Source: Euclidia mi
Lineage: Eukaryota; Arthropoda; Insecta; Lepidoptera; Erebidae
Direction: 5' to 3'
NCBI GenBank assembly: GCA_944739405.2
Contig: OX123193.2
Coordinates: 24,417,516 to 24,481,515, forward strand
Length of the DNA: 64,000 nt
Shown here: positions 1 through 10,274 of the stretch, one piece after another
Layout of the letters: every line of letters starts with the position of its first letter
How positions within the stretch are numbered: the stretch's first letter is position 1
Made by a program: the position numbers and the translations under genes
Notes under the pieces: generated by a model
Seen by the model: only the letters and a program-made list of their open reading frames with translations
What the model was told of the DNA's origin: nothing
Databases searched by the model: none

Positions 1-224
1 CAGAATATGCCTGTATGTAACAGACTCATCTGTTTCTGCATTTATCTGAAACAGCCAACAATTTTATAAAATAAAATATAAAAAGAATGTAGTGTTACAA
101 CAGAGACACTGATTTGAGAAACAGGTGTGGGAAGTGGTCTGACTAGTTAATAAAAATTTGCTCTCTTAACCTTACGTCATAACCCATAAATAAATGATCA
201 AAGTTTAAGGATATCAGTACTTAC

Positions 225-347
225 TAAGGCTATGTTATCTCCACCATTTTTCAGTTGGTCAAAGAGGAATTGACCAAAGGATAAATGCGCTGGAATGCCT
301 CGTTCTTCAGGTCCCGACACCACGTTATTATGTACAGTTACCGACAT
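225..347 (-). CDS. Gene C, exon 1 only: N-terminus of a third acyl-CoA synthetase (4CL/luciferase-like) paralogue
   Basis: On the minus strand an ATG at 347-345 opens a 41-codon exon starting MSVTVHNNVVSGP and containing IPAHLSFGQFLFDQL, then a good donor (gtaagt) just below 225. Exon 1 of genes A and B in this window is also exactly 123 nt, also phase 0, and carries the same core pattern (VV-x-GP ... P-x-HLSF-x-Q ... D). Length, splice phase and motif agree, so I call this the first exon of another family member, transcribed leftwards out of the window. The rest of the gene is not visible, so completeness and activity cannot be judged. It lies head-to-head with gene A at a distance of about 25.6 kb, too far to suggest a shared promoter. 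Confidence 0.8.
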
Positions 348-834
348 TGTTTTTGTTAAAATATAAGTAATGATACTACCTACTTATCAAAATGTTGACT
401 TGGAAAGAGCAAACTAGAGCCCAGCTATCACAAATCTCTTATCAAGTAAGTATAATTATTATAACTTATCTGTGTACCTACTAAGCCATCGGATGATTTG
501 ATTATGAGGATTACCGGTTGTATAAGGCTCTAGACATCGGTTGGTCATCAAACGGACGGAGCATAATTTAATTAATCTTATCACCAACTATTATGACAGT
601 TGACAGTGTTGACGTTATTGACAGTAAAAACTGTGCTGCAATTATTGAAAATATCCCGCCTTACTGCCTCAGAAATACCATGGAAATACCCATACTGAAC
701 GTAATTTCAACCAATTTAATACAAATATACATAAACATTGCTGTTTTTATGTGTTTTTAAAATACTACCTTATGGAGAACATATTTTTGAACTGCAGAAA
801 CTAGTGTTAAAATAAAAATATTAATTATCGCTCG
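348..834. other. 5' flank of gene C, no recognised feature
   Basis: AT-rich sequence upstream of the gene C start codon. It must contain the 5' UTR and promoter of gene C, but I see no clear TATA box or other element that I would annotate. Confidence 0.3.
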
Positions 835-975
835 CTTAAAAATGTGCCCGGTAGATGGCAATAGGCTCGCCCCCTATTACATTGGGACCGAAACATATCT
901 GGCGAAGTGTGGGTGTGTAATACACCTCTGCCTACCCCTTCGGGGATAAAAGGCGTGAAGATATGTTAAGAAACT
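835..975 (+). mobile_element. Lepidopteran SINE, 3' portion
   Basis: Matches the 3' two-thirds of the complete SINE at 47411-47670: TTAATTATCGCTCGCTTA, then the 'GTGCCCGGTAGATGGCAATA' block, then CTCTGCCTACCCCTTCGGGG and AAAGGCGTGA. The tRNA-like head is missing, so this is a 5'-truncated copy. Confidence 0.75.
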
Positions 976-1079
976 AGTGTATTAATTATCGTGGTCTTTA
1001 ATACCCAAAATATTCCTGTTTATGTAACTGCTAGGAAATAATAATTTTGCATACAAATATTTTAATGGATTCGTTTTTT

Positions 1080-1560
1080 AGATCAATGTTAGGGGTAGGG
1101 AACCAGCCATCCTCTTCAGGTCATCAGTCCATATAATCAGAGGGCGTCAACAAAGCTCACCAAGAAATATTTACTCCATTGACCATAGGTACTGAGATAT
1201 GGCCAACCTACTGACAATTCAGTTTGCTGCCCCCAGTGCCATAATATGACTCTTATGCGCCCGGTGCAATCTCCTTATAATATGGGATATTTTAGATAAC
1301 GATAATTGGGACATTTTAGAGCCGTCTCAGGATCTGCGCCCTCTGCCTGGTCAGAGCTACTTAGCACAGCCCAAGTTACGGCACCGACTACGTCTCTGAA
1401 TAATTTTAGTTGCTTTGGTCGTCTGCCGGATAATCTCGTTCCAGCCCTTTTTGTCCCTTAGCCGAGATCCCCAATATTGACCTTGTCATAGCTGTCCGCG
1501 TGAAATGGTGGGCTAGCTCCATCTTCATGTTTCACGTTCCGGATGCACCGTCATGTTCCA
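1080..1560 (-). pseudogene. Degenerate RTE-type LINE C-terminus
   Basis: Minus-strand translation in shifting frames resembles the region behind the RT domain of RTE-clade LINEs: a stretch like MTRSILGISAKGQKG (compare MERSILGLKLTDRIRN in the better copy at 51681-52175) and, further on, a WTDDLKRMAGS-like piece. Several stops and frameshifts break it. The call rests on short similarities to the other copy and on memory of the family. Confidence 0.45.
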
Positions 1561-1849
1561 CATCTCGGCTTCGTACGTGATTACATTGTGGCAAAGATGA
1601 CTAAAAGTACCACACAACTTCGCAAATGTCGCCCTGTACTCTTCTGGTAATTTCGTCAAAAGTTGTCTCTACTTAACGGCAACTTTTGCGACAACTATAC
1701 GTAAACCTGACAATTTCGAAAAACATTGCTGCGGGAATCATGAGTTCCTTGAACATGAACTTGTTCTGGATAGCACGGACTGTTTCCGCAACTCCAGGTC
1801 TTGCGTGTGGGTGGGAACGGTCGTGTCACTCGAGCTACCCCAGCCCTTA

Positions 1850-2613
1850 GAGGAAGGCCAGCAGGCTCTTGATGTGGCCCACTGCTTCCCTCAGGGTGCT
1901 GTGTCTGGTCAGATACTGCTGCCTATACTGTGAGACCTCAGGACAGTCGAGGAGCAGGTGGGCTGCCGTCTCGTCTGCTGCCATACAGGCTCTGCACAGC
2001 GGGCTGTCGGTGATACCTATAGTAAATAGGTGCTTATTAAAGGATCCGTATTCTGTGTCCTGAGTTGTTGTTTGGACAGCCGGAGGACTTGTTTGGCTAT
2101 CTTACCGTCTACTGCGGAAGAGCCTCCTTGGCCTGCGTGCATGTTTCAATACCAATTCAGGACTGGTTGTGCTGGGTCCTGGTTCTGTTTTTTACCAGGT
2201 TGCGATAAAAACCAGAAGGAAGGGGAATAATGGGCTCGGGTCCCGCCACCACTAAGGTGGTCCTCTTCTGGCAACTACGTCGGCTGCGCCATTCCCTCTT
2301 GAGTGACTGTGGCCCTTGATCCATTGCAGTGTTCGTTTGTTTAGTTTACTACTTTAGAGCTTTCTACCTCTGTTAGTTTCTGGTTGCATTCTAGTGTGAG
2401 GGCCGAGGTGAAAGTATGGCTTTTGAGGGCTGAGAGAACAGCCATATTATCCGAGAGGACCCTAATGGATCGTTCCCTTACTTCGCGTGCCATGATTGCT
2501 GTGGCAGCTAGGATTATGCCAAAACATTCGGCCTGGTAGACCGTGTTATAGGCTCCCAGTGGTGCGAACTTGGTCTTGTCCTTATTAGTACCCTCTCTCA
2601 TCTCGATCATCAA
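1850..2613 (-). pseudogene. Non-LTR retrotransposon RNase H domain and C-terminal tail, frameshifted
   Basis: The minus-strand frame from 2613 reads an RNase H-like fold: QAECFGIILAA (the Glu of the active site) followed by RVLSDNMAVLSAL (the Asp). After a stop near 2341 the frame shifts and continues as RTLQWIKGHSHSRGNGAAD, which carries the last conserved Asp of the domain. Beyond that, 1869-2230 encodes in broken frames a C-terminal segment with a Cys/His pattern (PLCRACMAADETA-like). Such RNase H plus zinc-finger-like tails follow the RT in I/R1-type non-LTR elements; the RT itself is absent. It is a dead fragment. Confidence 0.65.
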
Positions 2614-2817
2614 ATTAATAAAAAAGTAAGACAGTTTGTGTGAAGATTACTGCATGTAAACACGTTTATATTTTTTGTCCCAGTGTGATTTTATGACTCT
2701 ATGTCACGAATATCATGATCGATACCTAGAGATGATTTTGGCGCCCCCCTGACGCTGCCGCCGCGTCGGGAGCAAGTGCCCGGTTCGCCCTCCCAGATCC
2801 GCCACTGTATTTAACTG

Positions 2818-3032
2818 TCGCAGTCAACTGATGCTGGTCTAAACCATGGAGTATGGCTATCACTTTGGATTTCACACGATATAGTCGCTCTGTAGAAAAG
2901 CTGATATTCTGTCAAAAGTGGTTAAACCACAGGGTTATACTAACTAGTAAGAGTAGTAAGCGGACACCGAGCGCCAACGCGCGAATTCCTGGATGCGACT
3001 GGGATAACGCTAACGCTATCTAGGAGGATTTA
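2818..3032 (+). mobile_element. SINE fragment (GTCGCTCTGT / GGATAACGCTA family)
   Basis: Shares ordered blocks with 7900-8024, 56790-57090 and 62270-62625: AGTCGCTCTGTAGAAAAGCT, ATATTCTGTCAAA, ACTAGTAAG, and the 3' block ACTGGGATAACGCTA ... AGGAGGAT. This is a common lepidopteran SINE tail. About 350 bp after it (3033-3380) is AT-rich with no recognised feature. Confidence 0.6.
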
Positions 3033-3669
3033 ATTGAAGTATATGTCCTCCCGACGGATTCCTGCCACGGCGGCTCGTCTTTATATGAGAGTTACCAACT
3101 GCGCGGGACATATTTTAGTCCAGAAGTGTTTGCGCATACACAAGTGCACTCTCTATCTCAATCTCATAGTCCGATGGGACGCCACAAGGGACACGACCGG
3201 AGAGAGATTGGGATATTGATTTTATATTGCTTTGAAAAAGATTTTGCAAACCAATATAAAAACGAGTGACAATGTTAAAGTTAAAGCCCCGAGTAAAATT
3301 TTGTTAAAATTATTTATCCATTAAACTACAACATTTAAAAATTACACGTTGTCTCAAATACATTTTTGGAATAATCGATTTTAAACTTTCGCGATTTGTA
3401 TACATCATACAAAATAATTTAGCGGGTCTTAATCGCGTTAATTTAACTTATTTAACGTATAAATACCTATTTGTTTCCGACGTGTCGCTCGTCTTGCACC
3501 GAACGTGGTCACGGAGAGACTGATGAGAGCTCAGCGCCGTCTTGTAGAAGTGCGGGTTTCGGCACCTACCCTCACTTGGTCTTTATTTAAGTTCGCAATG
3601 TCGGTACTCCGACACACTACACTAATGACGTCTACACACTGTTGAGATAATTTATCACTGCGGCGTTGT

Positions 3670-4842
3670 TTACATTTGCTGATGACTGGATTCCAAGTAC
3701 CTAGAAGATAATCTATATCCATCCTCCCGGTTGAAATTGTTATATTTCTTGATTTCTACCGCTTCACGTACTATCCTGGAGTAATAGTGACGATCGGTCG
3801 ATAAGACTTGTGGTTGATGCAGTTCTATCCAGTGGTTTGGTCCAGACTCAAACAAATGCTCAGCTATCGCCGACTTATTAATATGTCGGTTTTTTACAGC
3901 TGCGATATGTTCCTTTACTCTTTCAGCGATTGTACCACAGCTGCAATCGACTTTATAGACGCCAGGTGTTTGGAGAGGAATGACATCCTTTGGGGTACGC
4001 AGCTTGTGTGCTATCTTAGAGAGCGGACTGTATACAGTCTTGATGGACTAATTCTTGAGTACTGTTCCAACTTTGTCCGTCACTCCCTTTAGATACGCCA
4101 TGTAAGCGGGCACTCTGCTTACTTCAGGTTTACGCTCGTTCCTCTTCCGACGGAGTATATTTTTCTTGTATCCGTTGCGCCTAAGTACCGCCCGAACATG
4201 TGACAGCTCACTATTTAATTGTTCAGGGTCATATAGGTCATACGCTCTGTTCACTAACGAGGACACACCGGAATCCAAGTGCCGCGGATGGTGGTGCAAG
4301 TTCGCGTTGAGATACCTGTCGGTGAGTGTCGTTCTATATACAGTGTGTCCAAGGGTACCATTATCTCTCACTGTCACTTTAACGTCGAGAAAGGGTAACG
4401 ATCCGTCTACCTCCATTTCGAATGTGAATCGGATGTTCGGATGTATGGAGTTCAATTAGTCTGCGAATTGTTCTACGTCCTGCTTGTTGATGCAGAAGAT
4501 ATCGTCGACATACCTTTTGCATAGTTTCACATTTGACGCCTGCATGTCTATGGATTCCTCAAAGTGCTCCATCCAGATGTTGGCCATAACCGGTGTTATA
4601 GGGCTACCCATAGCCACTCCATCGATCTGGAGGTAATGTAGTCCACGATATAGGAAGTAGTTTCCATCCAAGCAATTCCTAAGTAGAACGATGTATTCGT
4701 TAGACAGGCCGTTTTCCCTCAATTTGCTCTCTACGACGTCAAGGCAATCTTGAATAGGAACATTGTTGAAAAGTGACTCGACATCAAAACTCACCATCAT
4801 CTTGTCCGGTTCCCTTTTCATACATATATCGGGCAGACTAAG
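3670..4842 (-). pseudogene. Penelope-like reverse transcriptase / GIY-YIG endonuclease, 5'-truncated and inactivated
   Basis: Reading leftwards from about 4842: MMVSFDVESLFNNVPI (RT motif A), LQIDGVAMGSPITPVMANIW (motif B), YVDDIF (catalytic motif C), an in-frame TAA near 4458, then RFTFEMEVDGSLPFLDVKV (motif D/E region), then after another stop a GIY-YIG-like endonuclease with GVYKVDCSCG, ERVKEHIAAV, KSAIAEH and ending ..REAVEIKKYNNFNREDG. The segment that should carry the YIG half of the motif, directly after DCSCG, is missing, an apparent deletion of about ten codons. The RT lacks its N-terminus because the inverted arm begins there. Clearly not functional, but the family is secure. Confidence 0.8.
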
Positions 4843-5323
4843 CGTACAATCGCTGAAAGAGTAAAGGAACATATCGCAGCTGTATAAAACCGACATATTA
4901 TTATAAGTCAGCGATAGCTGAGCATTTGTTGGAGTCTGGAGCAAACCACTGGATAGAACTGCATCAACCACAAGTCTTATCCACCGATCGTCACTATTAC
5001 TCCAGGATAGTACGTGAAGCGGTAGAAATCAAGAAATATAACAATTTCAACCGGGAGGATGGATATAAATTATCGGCTACTTGAAATCCAATTATCAGCA
5101 AATGTAAACACCCCCGCAGTGATAAATTATCTCAACAGTGTGTAGACGTCATCAGTGTAGTGTGTCGAAGTACCGTCATTGCGAACTTAAATAAAGACCA
5201 AGTGAGGGTAGGTGCCGAAATCCGCACATCCACAAGACGGCGCTGAGCTCTCATCAGTCTCTCCGCGACCACGCTCGGTGCAAGACGAGCGAAACGTCGG
5301 AAAGAAATAGGTACTTATACCTT

Positions 5324-5931
5324 TTTTTTTTTTTTTTTTTTTTTTGTTTTACGAGGTGGAAAATCCCTTCGGATCTCCGACTCTTGGGGGAAATAAGAGC
5401 CGGAGTATGTGGTGTTTCCACTAAAAACCACCTCGACTGCCGCCATGTACCCGTGTGTCGGAGGGTGGGGCATCACCTAACCACTCGTCGCCACCCCCGA
5501 CGGGTATTGGCCCGCCAGATGGTCAGGCGGGCCCCGAACAAACCCCCCTTGGCGACGGATTAAGGTGTTGGACTCCGCCGCCAAAACGCCCAGCGGCCGC
5601 AGAGGATAGGGAGGACGGCAACGCAACACCGCCTCTCCTCTTCCTCTGCGGCCCCACCGCGACGCATCGAATGGTGCGCCCCCATTTGGTCGCGGGAGAT
5701 AGGGCGCGCGGCAACGCAACACCGACACGCCTCTCCTCCCGCGACCGCACCCGACTGCGAGGGACAGACAGAACTGTCCCCCGCACCCGCACCGTTGGAC
5801 GCATCCTGCGCAGGCCCCTCCAAGCCCACGCGGAGCGTCCCCTCCTGGATCCCTCTTAGCTTCACCGCGGGTGACCAATCCACGGTTACTGAGCCCCCCC
5901 ACCACGACAAGGTGGAGATCCCACGGGGGGG
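5324..5931 (-). mobile_element. GC-rich poly(A) retroposon, copy 1, with 15-bp target-site duplication
   Basis: A minus-oriented insertion that begins (5931) with CCCGTGGGATCTCCACCTTG and ends in a T-run on the plus strand (poly(A) of the element, from 5324). It is flanked by AGGTACTTATACCTT at 5309-5323 and 5932-5946, a direct target duplication inside the Penelope arm. Several overlapping GC-rich open frames exist here, but none looks like a known protein. It shares its body with copies at 6121-6597 and 32130-32572. It could be a short non-autonomous retroposon or the 5' region of a longer LINE. Confidence 0.8.
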
Positions 5932-6120
5932 AGGTACTTATACCTTAAATAAGTTAAATTAACGCGATTAAGACCCGCTAAATTATTTTGTATGACACTT
6001 AAAAAACAACTACAAATAAAAAAAATATTTTTCGAAATTTTCTATAGCCCCGCTACTCGCCAACCAGGTCTGCAGTTCCGTGTTGGGGATAAAAGGAGAG
6101 AAATGAGATAAGTTTTCACA

Positions 6121-6597
6121 TCCCCTCCCCCGTGGCATCTCCACCTTGTCGTGGTGGGGGGGCTCAGCAGCCGTGGTTGGGTCACCCACGGTGAAGCTAA
6201 ACGAGATCCCGGGAGTGGACGCTCCGCGTGGGTTTGACGGAGGCCTGCTGAGGATGCGTCCAAAGGGGCAGGTGCGAGGGACAGTTCTTCTGTCCCTCGC
6301 AATCGGGCGCGGTCGCGGGAGGAGAGGCGTGTCGGTGTTCCGTTGCCGCGCGCCCTATCTCCCGCGACGAAATGGGGGCGCACCATTTGTTGCGTTGCGG
6401 TGCGGTGCGGCCGCAGAGGAAGAGGAGATGCGGTGTTGTCAGGTTGCCGTCCTCATATCCAAGGGAGTTTTGTTCGGGGCCCGCCTGACCATCTGGCGGG
6501 CCAATACCCGTCGGGGGGTAGCGAGGAAAGCTTCGGTGATACCCGACCCACCGACACACGGGTACATGAGGAACACGGGTTGGTTTTTAGTCAGTAA
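6121..6597 (+). mobile_element. GC-rich retroposon, copy 2
   Basis: Plus-oriented relative of the insertion at 5324-5931: starts CCCGTGGCATCTCCACCTTG, shares TGTCCCTCGCAATCGGGCGC, the CTCCCGCGAC... block, GCCCGCCTGACCATCTGGCG, and ends in GGTTTTTAGTCAGTAAGAGT. No poly(A) or clear target duplication is visible. Open frames inside it run in several frames without recognisable domains. Confidence 0.65.
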
Positions 6598-7840
6598 GAG
6601 TCTGACAAATATTGTACACAACTTTGATAATATGTATTAGACTCTACGGCTGAATAAGATATCATCTAGTTAGGCCGCTAGTTAAACCGCACCGCGTAAT
6701 AAAGCGCCTAGCAGGCTATTAAACGGCTGGTTTTGCTAAATGGCTGCAACTTAATATGTCGCAGGTACATTGCTATCGATATTATCGATAGTAACTAGGT
6801 ACCTAATGATATATCGATATTTTAAAGTATCGACCCCAAAATTGTAAGTGTTTATTGTTCTGTGGCTGTACCAATTGGTACAGCCACAGAAGAATAAACA
6901 TTATTAACATAATCATGGGATACTTTAGAAAATATAATCATGGGATAATAAGAATGGGGGTTGGTAATCGAGGTAAATAGTATTTTATGTAAATATTCAG
7001 CCTCCTAACTATTTTCACACACAAATGGCATACCATAACATAAACAAACAATATTTTTGATTTAATATGTATTGGTACCTTTGGATTTTGAAGCGAGTTG
7101 TTAAAGTTTAAGTGTAATCTGGAGAGTTATTATGGCAAACCATTACTAAAACATTATCAGAAACAATGAGTAGTTATGTTATATAGGTACCTAACCTTAG
7201 CGATATAAGTAATGATACTTGTAAGTTAGAAATGGTTATGGACCCAGGACGGTACCCTGGGCCACGTCGAACTTCTTACCTTCGAATATACTTATTAACG
7301 TTGTTACGTTTGGCTTTGTTTTTCATCACTATGTATTGGTAATCTCAACACACTGCCATCTATTACCTAAGTAGCACAGTTTACCTGAATCCTATTTCTC
7401 ACTAGCAGCAGAATGAAGGGCGAAACCTATTTTAATGTGTGGAACACAGTCGTGGGGCAAATACAAGAAACTGTAACTTTGCCAATTCATCCTACCAATA
7501 TTTTAAGTAAGATGAAGGGGAATGAATTTTAAATATTTTATTGAATTCCCATTTGTTCTACAAGTGAGACAATAGGTAAGTCCTTTAAAAAATTAGTTGG
7601 TCGAGTATCTTTGAACTGTACATAAAATACCTCTGCATCAGGACACCGTGCCTCTCGAATAAATCAATCATTATCTATTTATATGCTTGTTTAGTTGTTG
7701 CTATTTATAAAACTAAGTGTAATTTTTGCTCGCAATTAAACAAGGCGGCTTATTGGATGAAATTATTTTTTTTTTTTTTAGGCAAACTAGTAAGTTGTAG
7801 TAACTTAACCTCAGATTCAGAAAGTATGCTTTGGCGACGA
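6598..7840. other. Intergenic AT-rich DNA with one long palindrome
   Basis: No gene recognised. The notable object is the palindrome at 6849-6900, listed separately; a shorter one (CTATCGATATTATCGATAG) lies near 6772. Confidence 0.4.
6849..6900. repeat. Near-perfect 52-bp palindrome
   Basis: Centre at AATT (6873-6876). Pairing runs outward 17 bp without error (TTCTGTGGCTGTACCAA and its complement), then one G/G mismatch, then 8 more pairs ending TGTTTATT/AATAAACA. There is no loop, so it would extrude as a cruciform or fold as a hairpin if transcribed. Confidence 0.9.
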
Positions 7841-7899
7841 AACTCATGCATCGAAGAGAGCCAACGCATTAGGATATCCGTGTCCGTATCCGTTACTTT

Positions 7900-8024
7900 T
7901 CTCGCGGACCGGACAGTTACTTTGTGGAAAACCTAATATTCTGTCAAATCTGTTTAGATTAGTAAGCGGACTTCAAGCTCCAAAGAAACTCTTGGATGCA
8001 ACTAGCTTAACGCTAGGATGATGA
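7900..8024 (+). mobile_element. SINE 3' fragment
   Basis: Shares GTGGAAAACCTAATATTCTG, TAGTAAGCGGACTTCAAGCT and AACGCTAGGATGATGA with the SINE copies at 2818 and 62270. Its GAT-rich tail served as the target site of the hAT MITE that follows immediately. Confidence 0.6.
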
Positions 8025-8413
8025 CAGTGGCGGCGCTAGACCACATGTGGACGTCGGCGACATCAAGTTCGCGAGGCACTTTATATCGATGGCGAGGCCC
8101 TGTTTACTTAATAGTAAAAAAAACGTTAAAATTAAGTGAGCCAAATTATAAAATAATGCCTATGAATAAATAAATGACAATTCAAAAATTTTCATCCAAC
8201 ACAGATGTTGTCACGCACGAGTTCGAAAATAATTAAAGTCATTTTCATCTGCTTAGCTTTTTCCCGAATTGTTTGGTGTTGGCTGGCTACCTAAGCCAGG
8301 ATGTTTTAAACGAAATTAAGTACCTATGTAACATGTAAAACTTTTTGCGAGGCCCCCTCAGGCGCGAGGCCGTCGGCGTTCGCCGACGTCGCCGACGCCT
8401 AGCGCCGCCACTG
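8025..8413. mobile_element. hAT-type MITE with perfect 8-bp target duplication
   Basis: Terminal inverted repeats CAGTGGCGGCGCTAG (8025-8039) and CTAGCGCCGCCACTG (ending 8413) flank 389 bp. The target duplication GATGATGA is present at 8017-8024 and 8414-8421. TIRs beginning CAGTGGCG with an 8-bp duplication are typical of hAT elements. There is no coding capacity: the open frame that overlaps the right end is a GC-rich shadow. Confidence 0.85.
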
Positions 8414-8623
8414 GATGATGATGATATAAAATACTTACTTTTGAAACAAAAAGTATTATGACAAGTTTCTCTTGTCGTAAGACTTTTTTTCATCACAATA
8501 GAAATATCCAAACTGTTCAACTACATTACCTAAATGCTTTGATTATTTACTTGTCGTTTATAATTAAAGCCTAGCAAAGTTTATAATGTGTAGATGTTGT
8601 AATGTAATGTGTATGTACAATAT

Positions 8624-8664
8624 ATGTGGTATCATTGTGACATGTAGTCACAATGATACCACAT
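8624..8664. repeat. Hairpin 1 of cluster (18-bp perfect arms)
   Basis: Arms ATGTGGTATCATTGTGAC and GTCACAATGATACCACAT pair perfectly around the 5-nt loop ATGTA. Confidence 0.9.
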
Positions 8665-8743
8665 GTAGCAAGGACTGCCAATATTGTTAGTTTTGAATAA
8701 TAAGGCTCACAATATTTCAAAATTAAAGTATCAGGTCTTCCAC

Positions 8744-8797
8744 AATGATCAGGTGTCCCTCTTGTTCCCTCATTTATTGAGAGAAAAGGGACACTTG
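8744..8797. repeat. Hairpin 2 of cluster
   Basis: Arms GATCAGGTGTCCCT and AGGGACACTTGATC (one G-T type mismatch), with partial pairing continuing inward over a loop of about 25 nt. Confidence 0.75.
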
Positions 8798-8813
8798 ATC
8801 CTAATTTACGTAT

Positions 8814-8846
8814 TAGGTAGTGGTAGCCACTGCTACCACTACCTAT
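8814..8846. repeat. Hairpin 3 of cluster (13-bp perfect arms)
   Basis: Arms TAGGTAGTGGTAG and CTACCACTACCTA with a six-base loop (CCACTG). Confidence 0.9.
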
Positions 8847-8867
8847 GTAGCTGCGCGACTGCGTACG

Positions 8868-8901
8868 ACGCCCACGCTACGCCACTGCGTAGCGTGGGCG
8901 T
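8868..8901. repeat. Hairpin 4 of cluster (13-bp perfect arms)
   Basis: Arms CGCCCACGCTACG and CGTAGCGTGGGCG with a six-base loop (CCACTG), the same loop sequence as hairpin 3. From here to about 9590 I see no gene. Confidence 0.9.
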
Positions 8902-9594
8902 TTGCCGATCGGAAATTCACCGCCCCCTCTTTTAGGTACCCACTACATCTGCCAGAAGTGTAACCTTTTTCGGATGTAAGTATGTTTGTATGTTCTTTCA
9001 TTTGGCTTTACACTCCAAAAGGCTTGATAGGATTAAACAAATTAGTTGTCATTTGATTCGTCTCAAGTGTAATATCAAAGCATGGGTATACTATTTTTAG
9101 GGGAGAAACGTGGCAGCTCTCAGCGGTATTTACGTGTCGCGCATGGCAGCGGCCGTTTCTCGGCTGCAATATTATAGCTTAGTCTAGGTGTAGAGCTGAA
9201 GGTTTTTCATAAATAACATTTGGATGTCTTTTAATCAAATAAAGAAATAGATCCACCAAGTGGTTTGTGTTACTTTTACATTTTTCTACGGGATATAATA
9301 TATTACCTTTGTAGAATACCTACATCCGTGAACATGGCGCTTGCAACAGTGCCGACATATCCCAAAGGAAAATGTCTTCTGATTAATGTTGTCGTTGGTT
9401 TCTAACAGATTGAAAAAAATCTACAGTTCTAGCTGGAACTGCTCAGAATTCATTTGGGGCAACGTAGGATCGGCGAGTAGACTTCATTGCCTGGGGCTTT
9501 TCAATTCTTAGGTTGATATTTAGAGTGCCTCGTACTACAAAATAACAAGTAGATATTTGACCCATATGATTCTTGTGAATTTAATTTCATTGGA

Positions 9595-10270
9595 TGCCCA
9601 TGCCGTAGGCTCCGATTTTCGTTTCACTGCGTCCTTCTTCTTCCAATTTGGCATAGAAGTCCCTCATGACAAAGTTGTACTCTGAGCTTTGGTCGAAATT
9701 AGTATTGCCTTAGCCATACCCTCGTACATAGTCTCAGCTATCTCGTCCGGGTGATTTGAGGTCGACGCATATACCTGTATAACCTTTAGGTAACGCCTAT
9801 TGTTGAGTTTAAGTACGCTGCCTGAATCGACACTCTAACGACTTCCACAAAGTTGTTTATAAGTGTGTATCCTATTGCTTTGCGAATGGGCAGTAAATGT
9901 AAATGTAGAAGCATTAAGTAATGTACATTAAAATTTGACGTTCATAAGCGTCACTTTGTGACCTAGATGAATAAATGATTTTTGACTTTTGACCACCTGA
10001 CCAGGGAACCGACGCCACCCCACGAGAGTAGGTCGCCATTCCGATGGTCACAAGTCACCTGACTCTAGAGTTACCAAGTTCGCTGCCTGTCTCGGACTTG
10101 TGATAGGTAACCCCAGTATGCGCCGTTTTATGTGAATTAATTCTACGTCGGGTCCGGCGAGGTTTCTGTTTATTTAGTCGTAGACTACGTTTGTTGTAGG
10201 TCGCCAGTTGTAGCCCGGTGATCTTACAGACCCTATGTACCGCTGTTACCGCAACTGCGTCCTTGGCTGG
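9595..10270 (-). pseudogene. RTE-type LINE apurinic endonuclease remnant, split by a LINE/SINE tail
   Basis: Minus strand from about 10230: ..GLQLATYNKRSLRLNK, the start of an APE-type endonuclease (compare LRVATYNVRSLR in RTE elements). After an insertion at 9848-9992 it continues at 9830-9595 with YLKVIQVYASTSNHPDEIAE, then DFYAKLEEEGRSETKIGAYG, the region around the catalytic GDFNA motif. Frame breaks and the missing G and N of the motif show that it is dead. Similar host proteins (craniofacial development protein 2-like) exist, but the decay and TE context favour a LINE. Confidence 0.6.
9848..9992 (+). mobile_element. LINE 3'-tail repeat, copy 1
   Basis: CCTATTGCTTTGCGAATGGG, GCAGTAAATGTAAATGTAGA, ACGTTCATAAGCGTCACTTT and a terminal ATGAATAAATGATTTTTGAC repeat. 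The same ordered blocks recur at 18845-19060 (minus) and 25485-25675 (plus). Confidence 0.65.
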
Positions 10271-10274
10271 CAAT

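Larger units (their letters stand above)
3381..5995 (-). mobile_element. Penelope-like element with long inverted arms, interrupted by a retroposon
   Basis: A minus-strand RT plus GIY-YIG reading region (3670-4843) is followed on its 5' side by an inverted copy of its own 3' half. The left arm (about 3381-3945) and right arm (about 4843-5323 plus 5932-5995) are reverse complements over roughly 500 bp, including the endonuclease coding part and the terminal sequence ending near TAAATACCTATTTGTTTCCG. The right arm is split by the GC-rich retroposon at 5324-5931; removing it restores the match. Penelope-like elements are known for terminal repeats in direct or inverted arrangement and for partly inverted copies, which fits. 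Another fragment of the same terminal sequence sits at 51058-51230. Confidence 0.8.

Noticed and set aside
5455..5910. Overlapping GC-rich open frames of 93-142 codons on both strands
   Set aside because: No domain, present in all frames, lying in a repeated retroposon; composition artefact.
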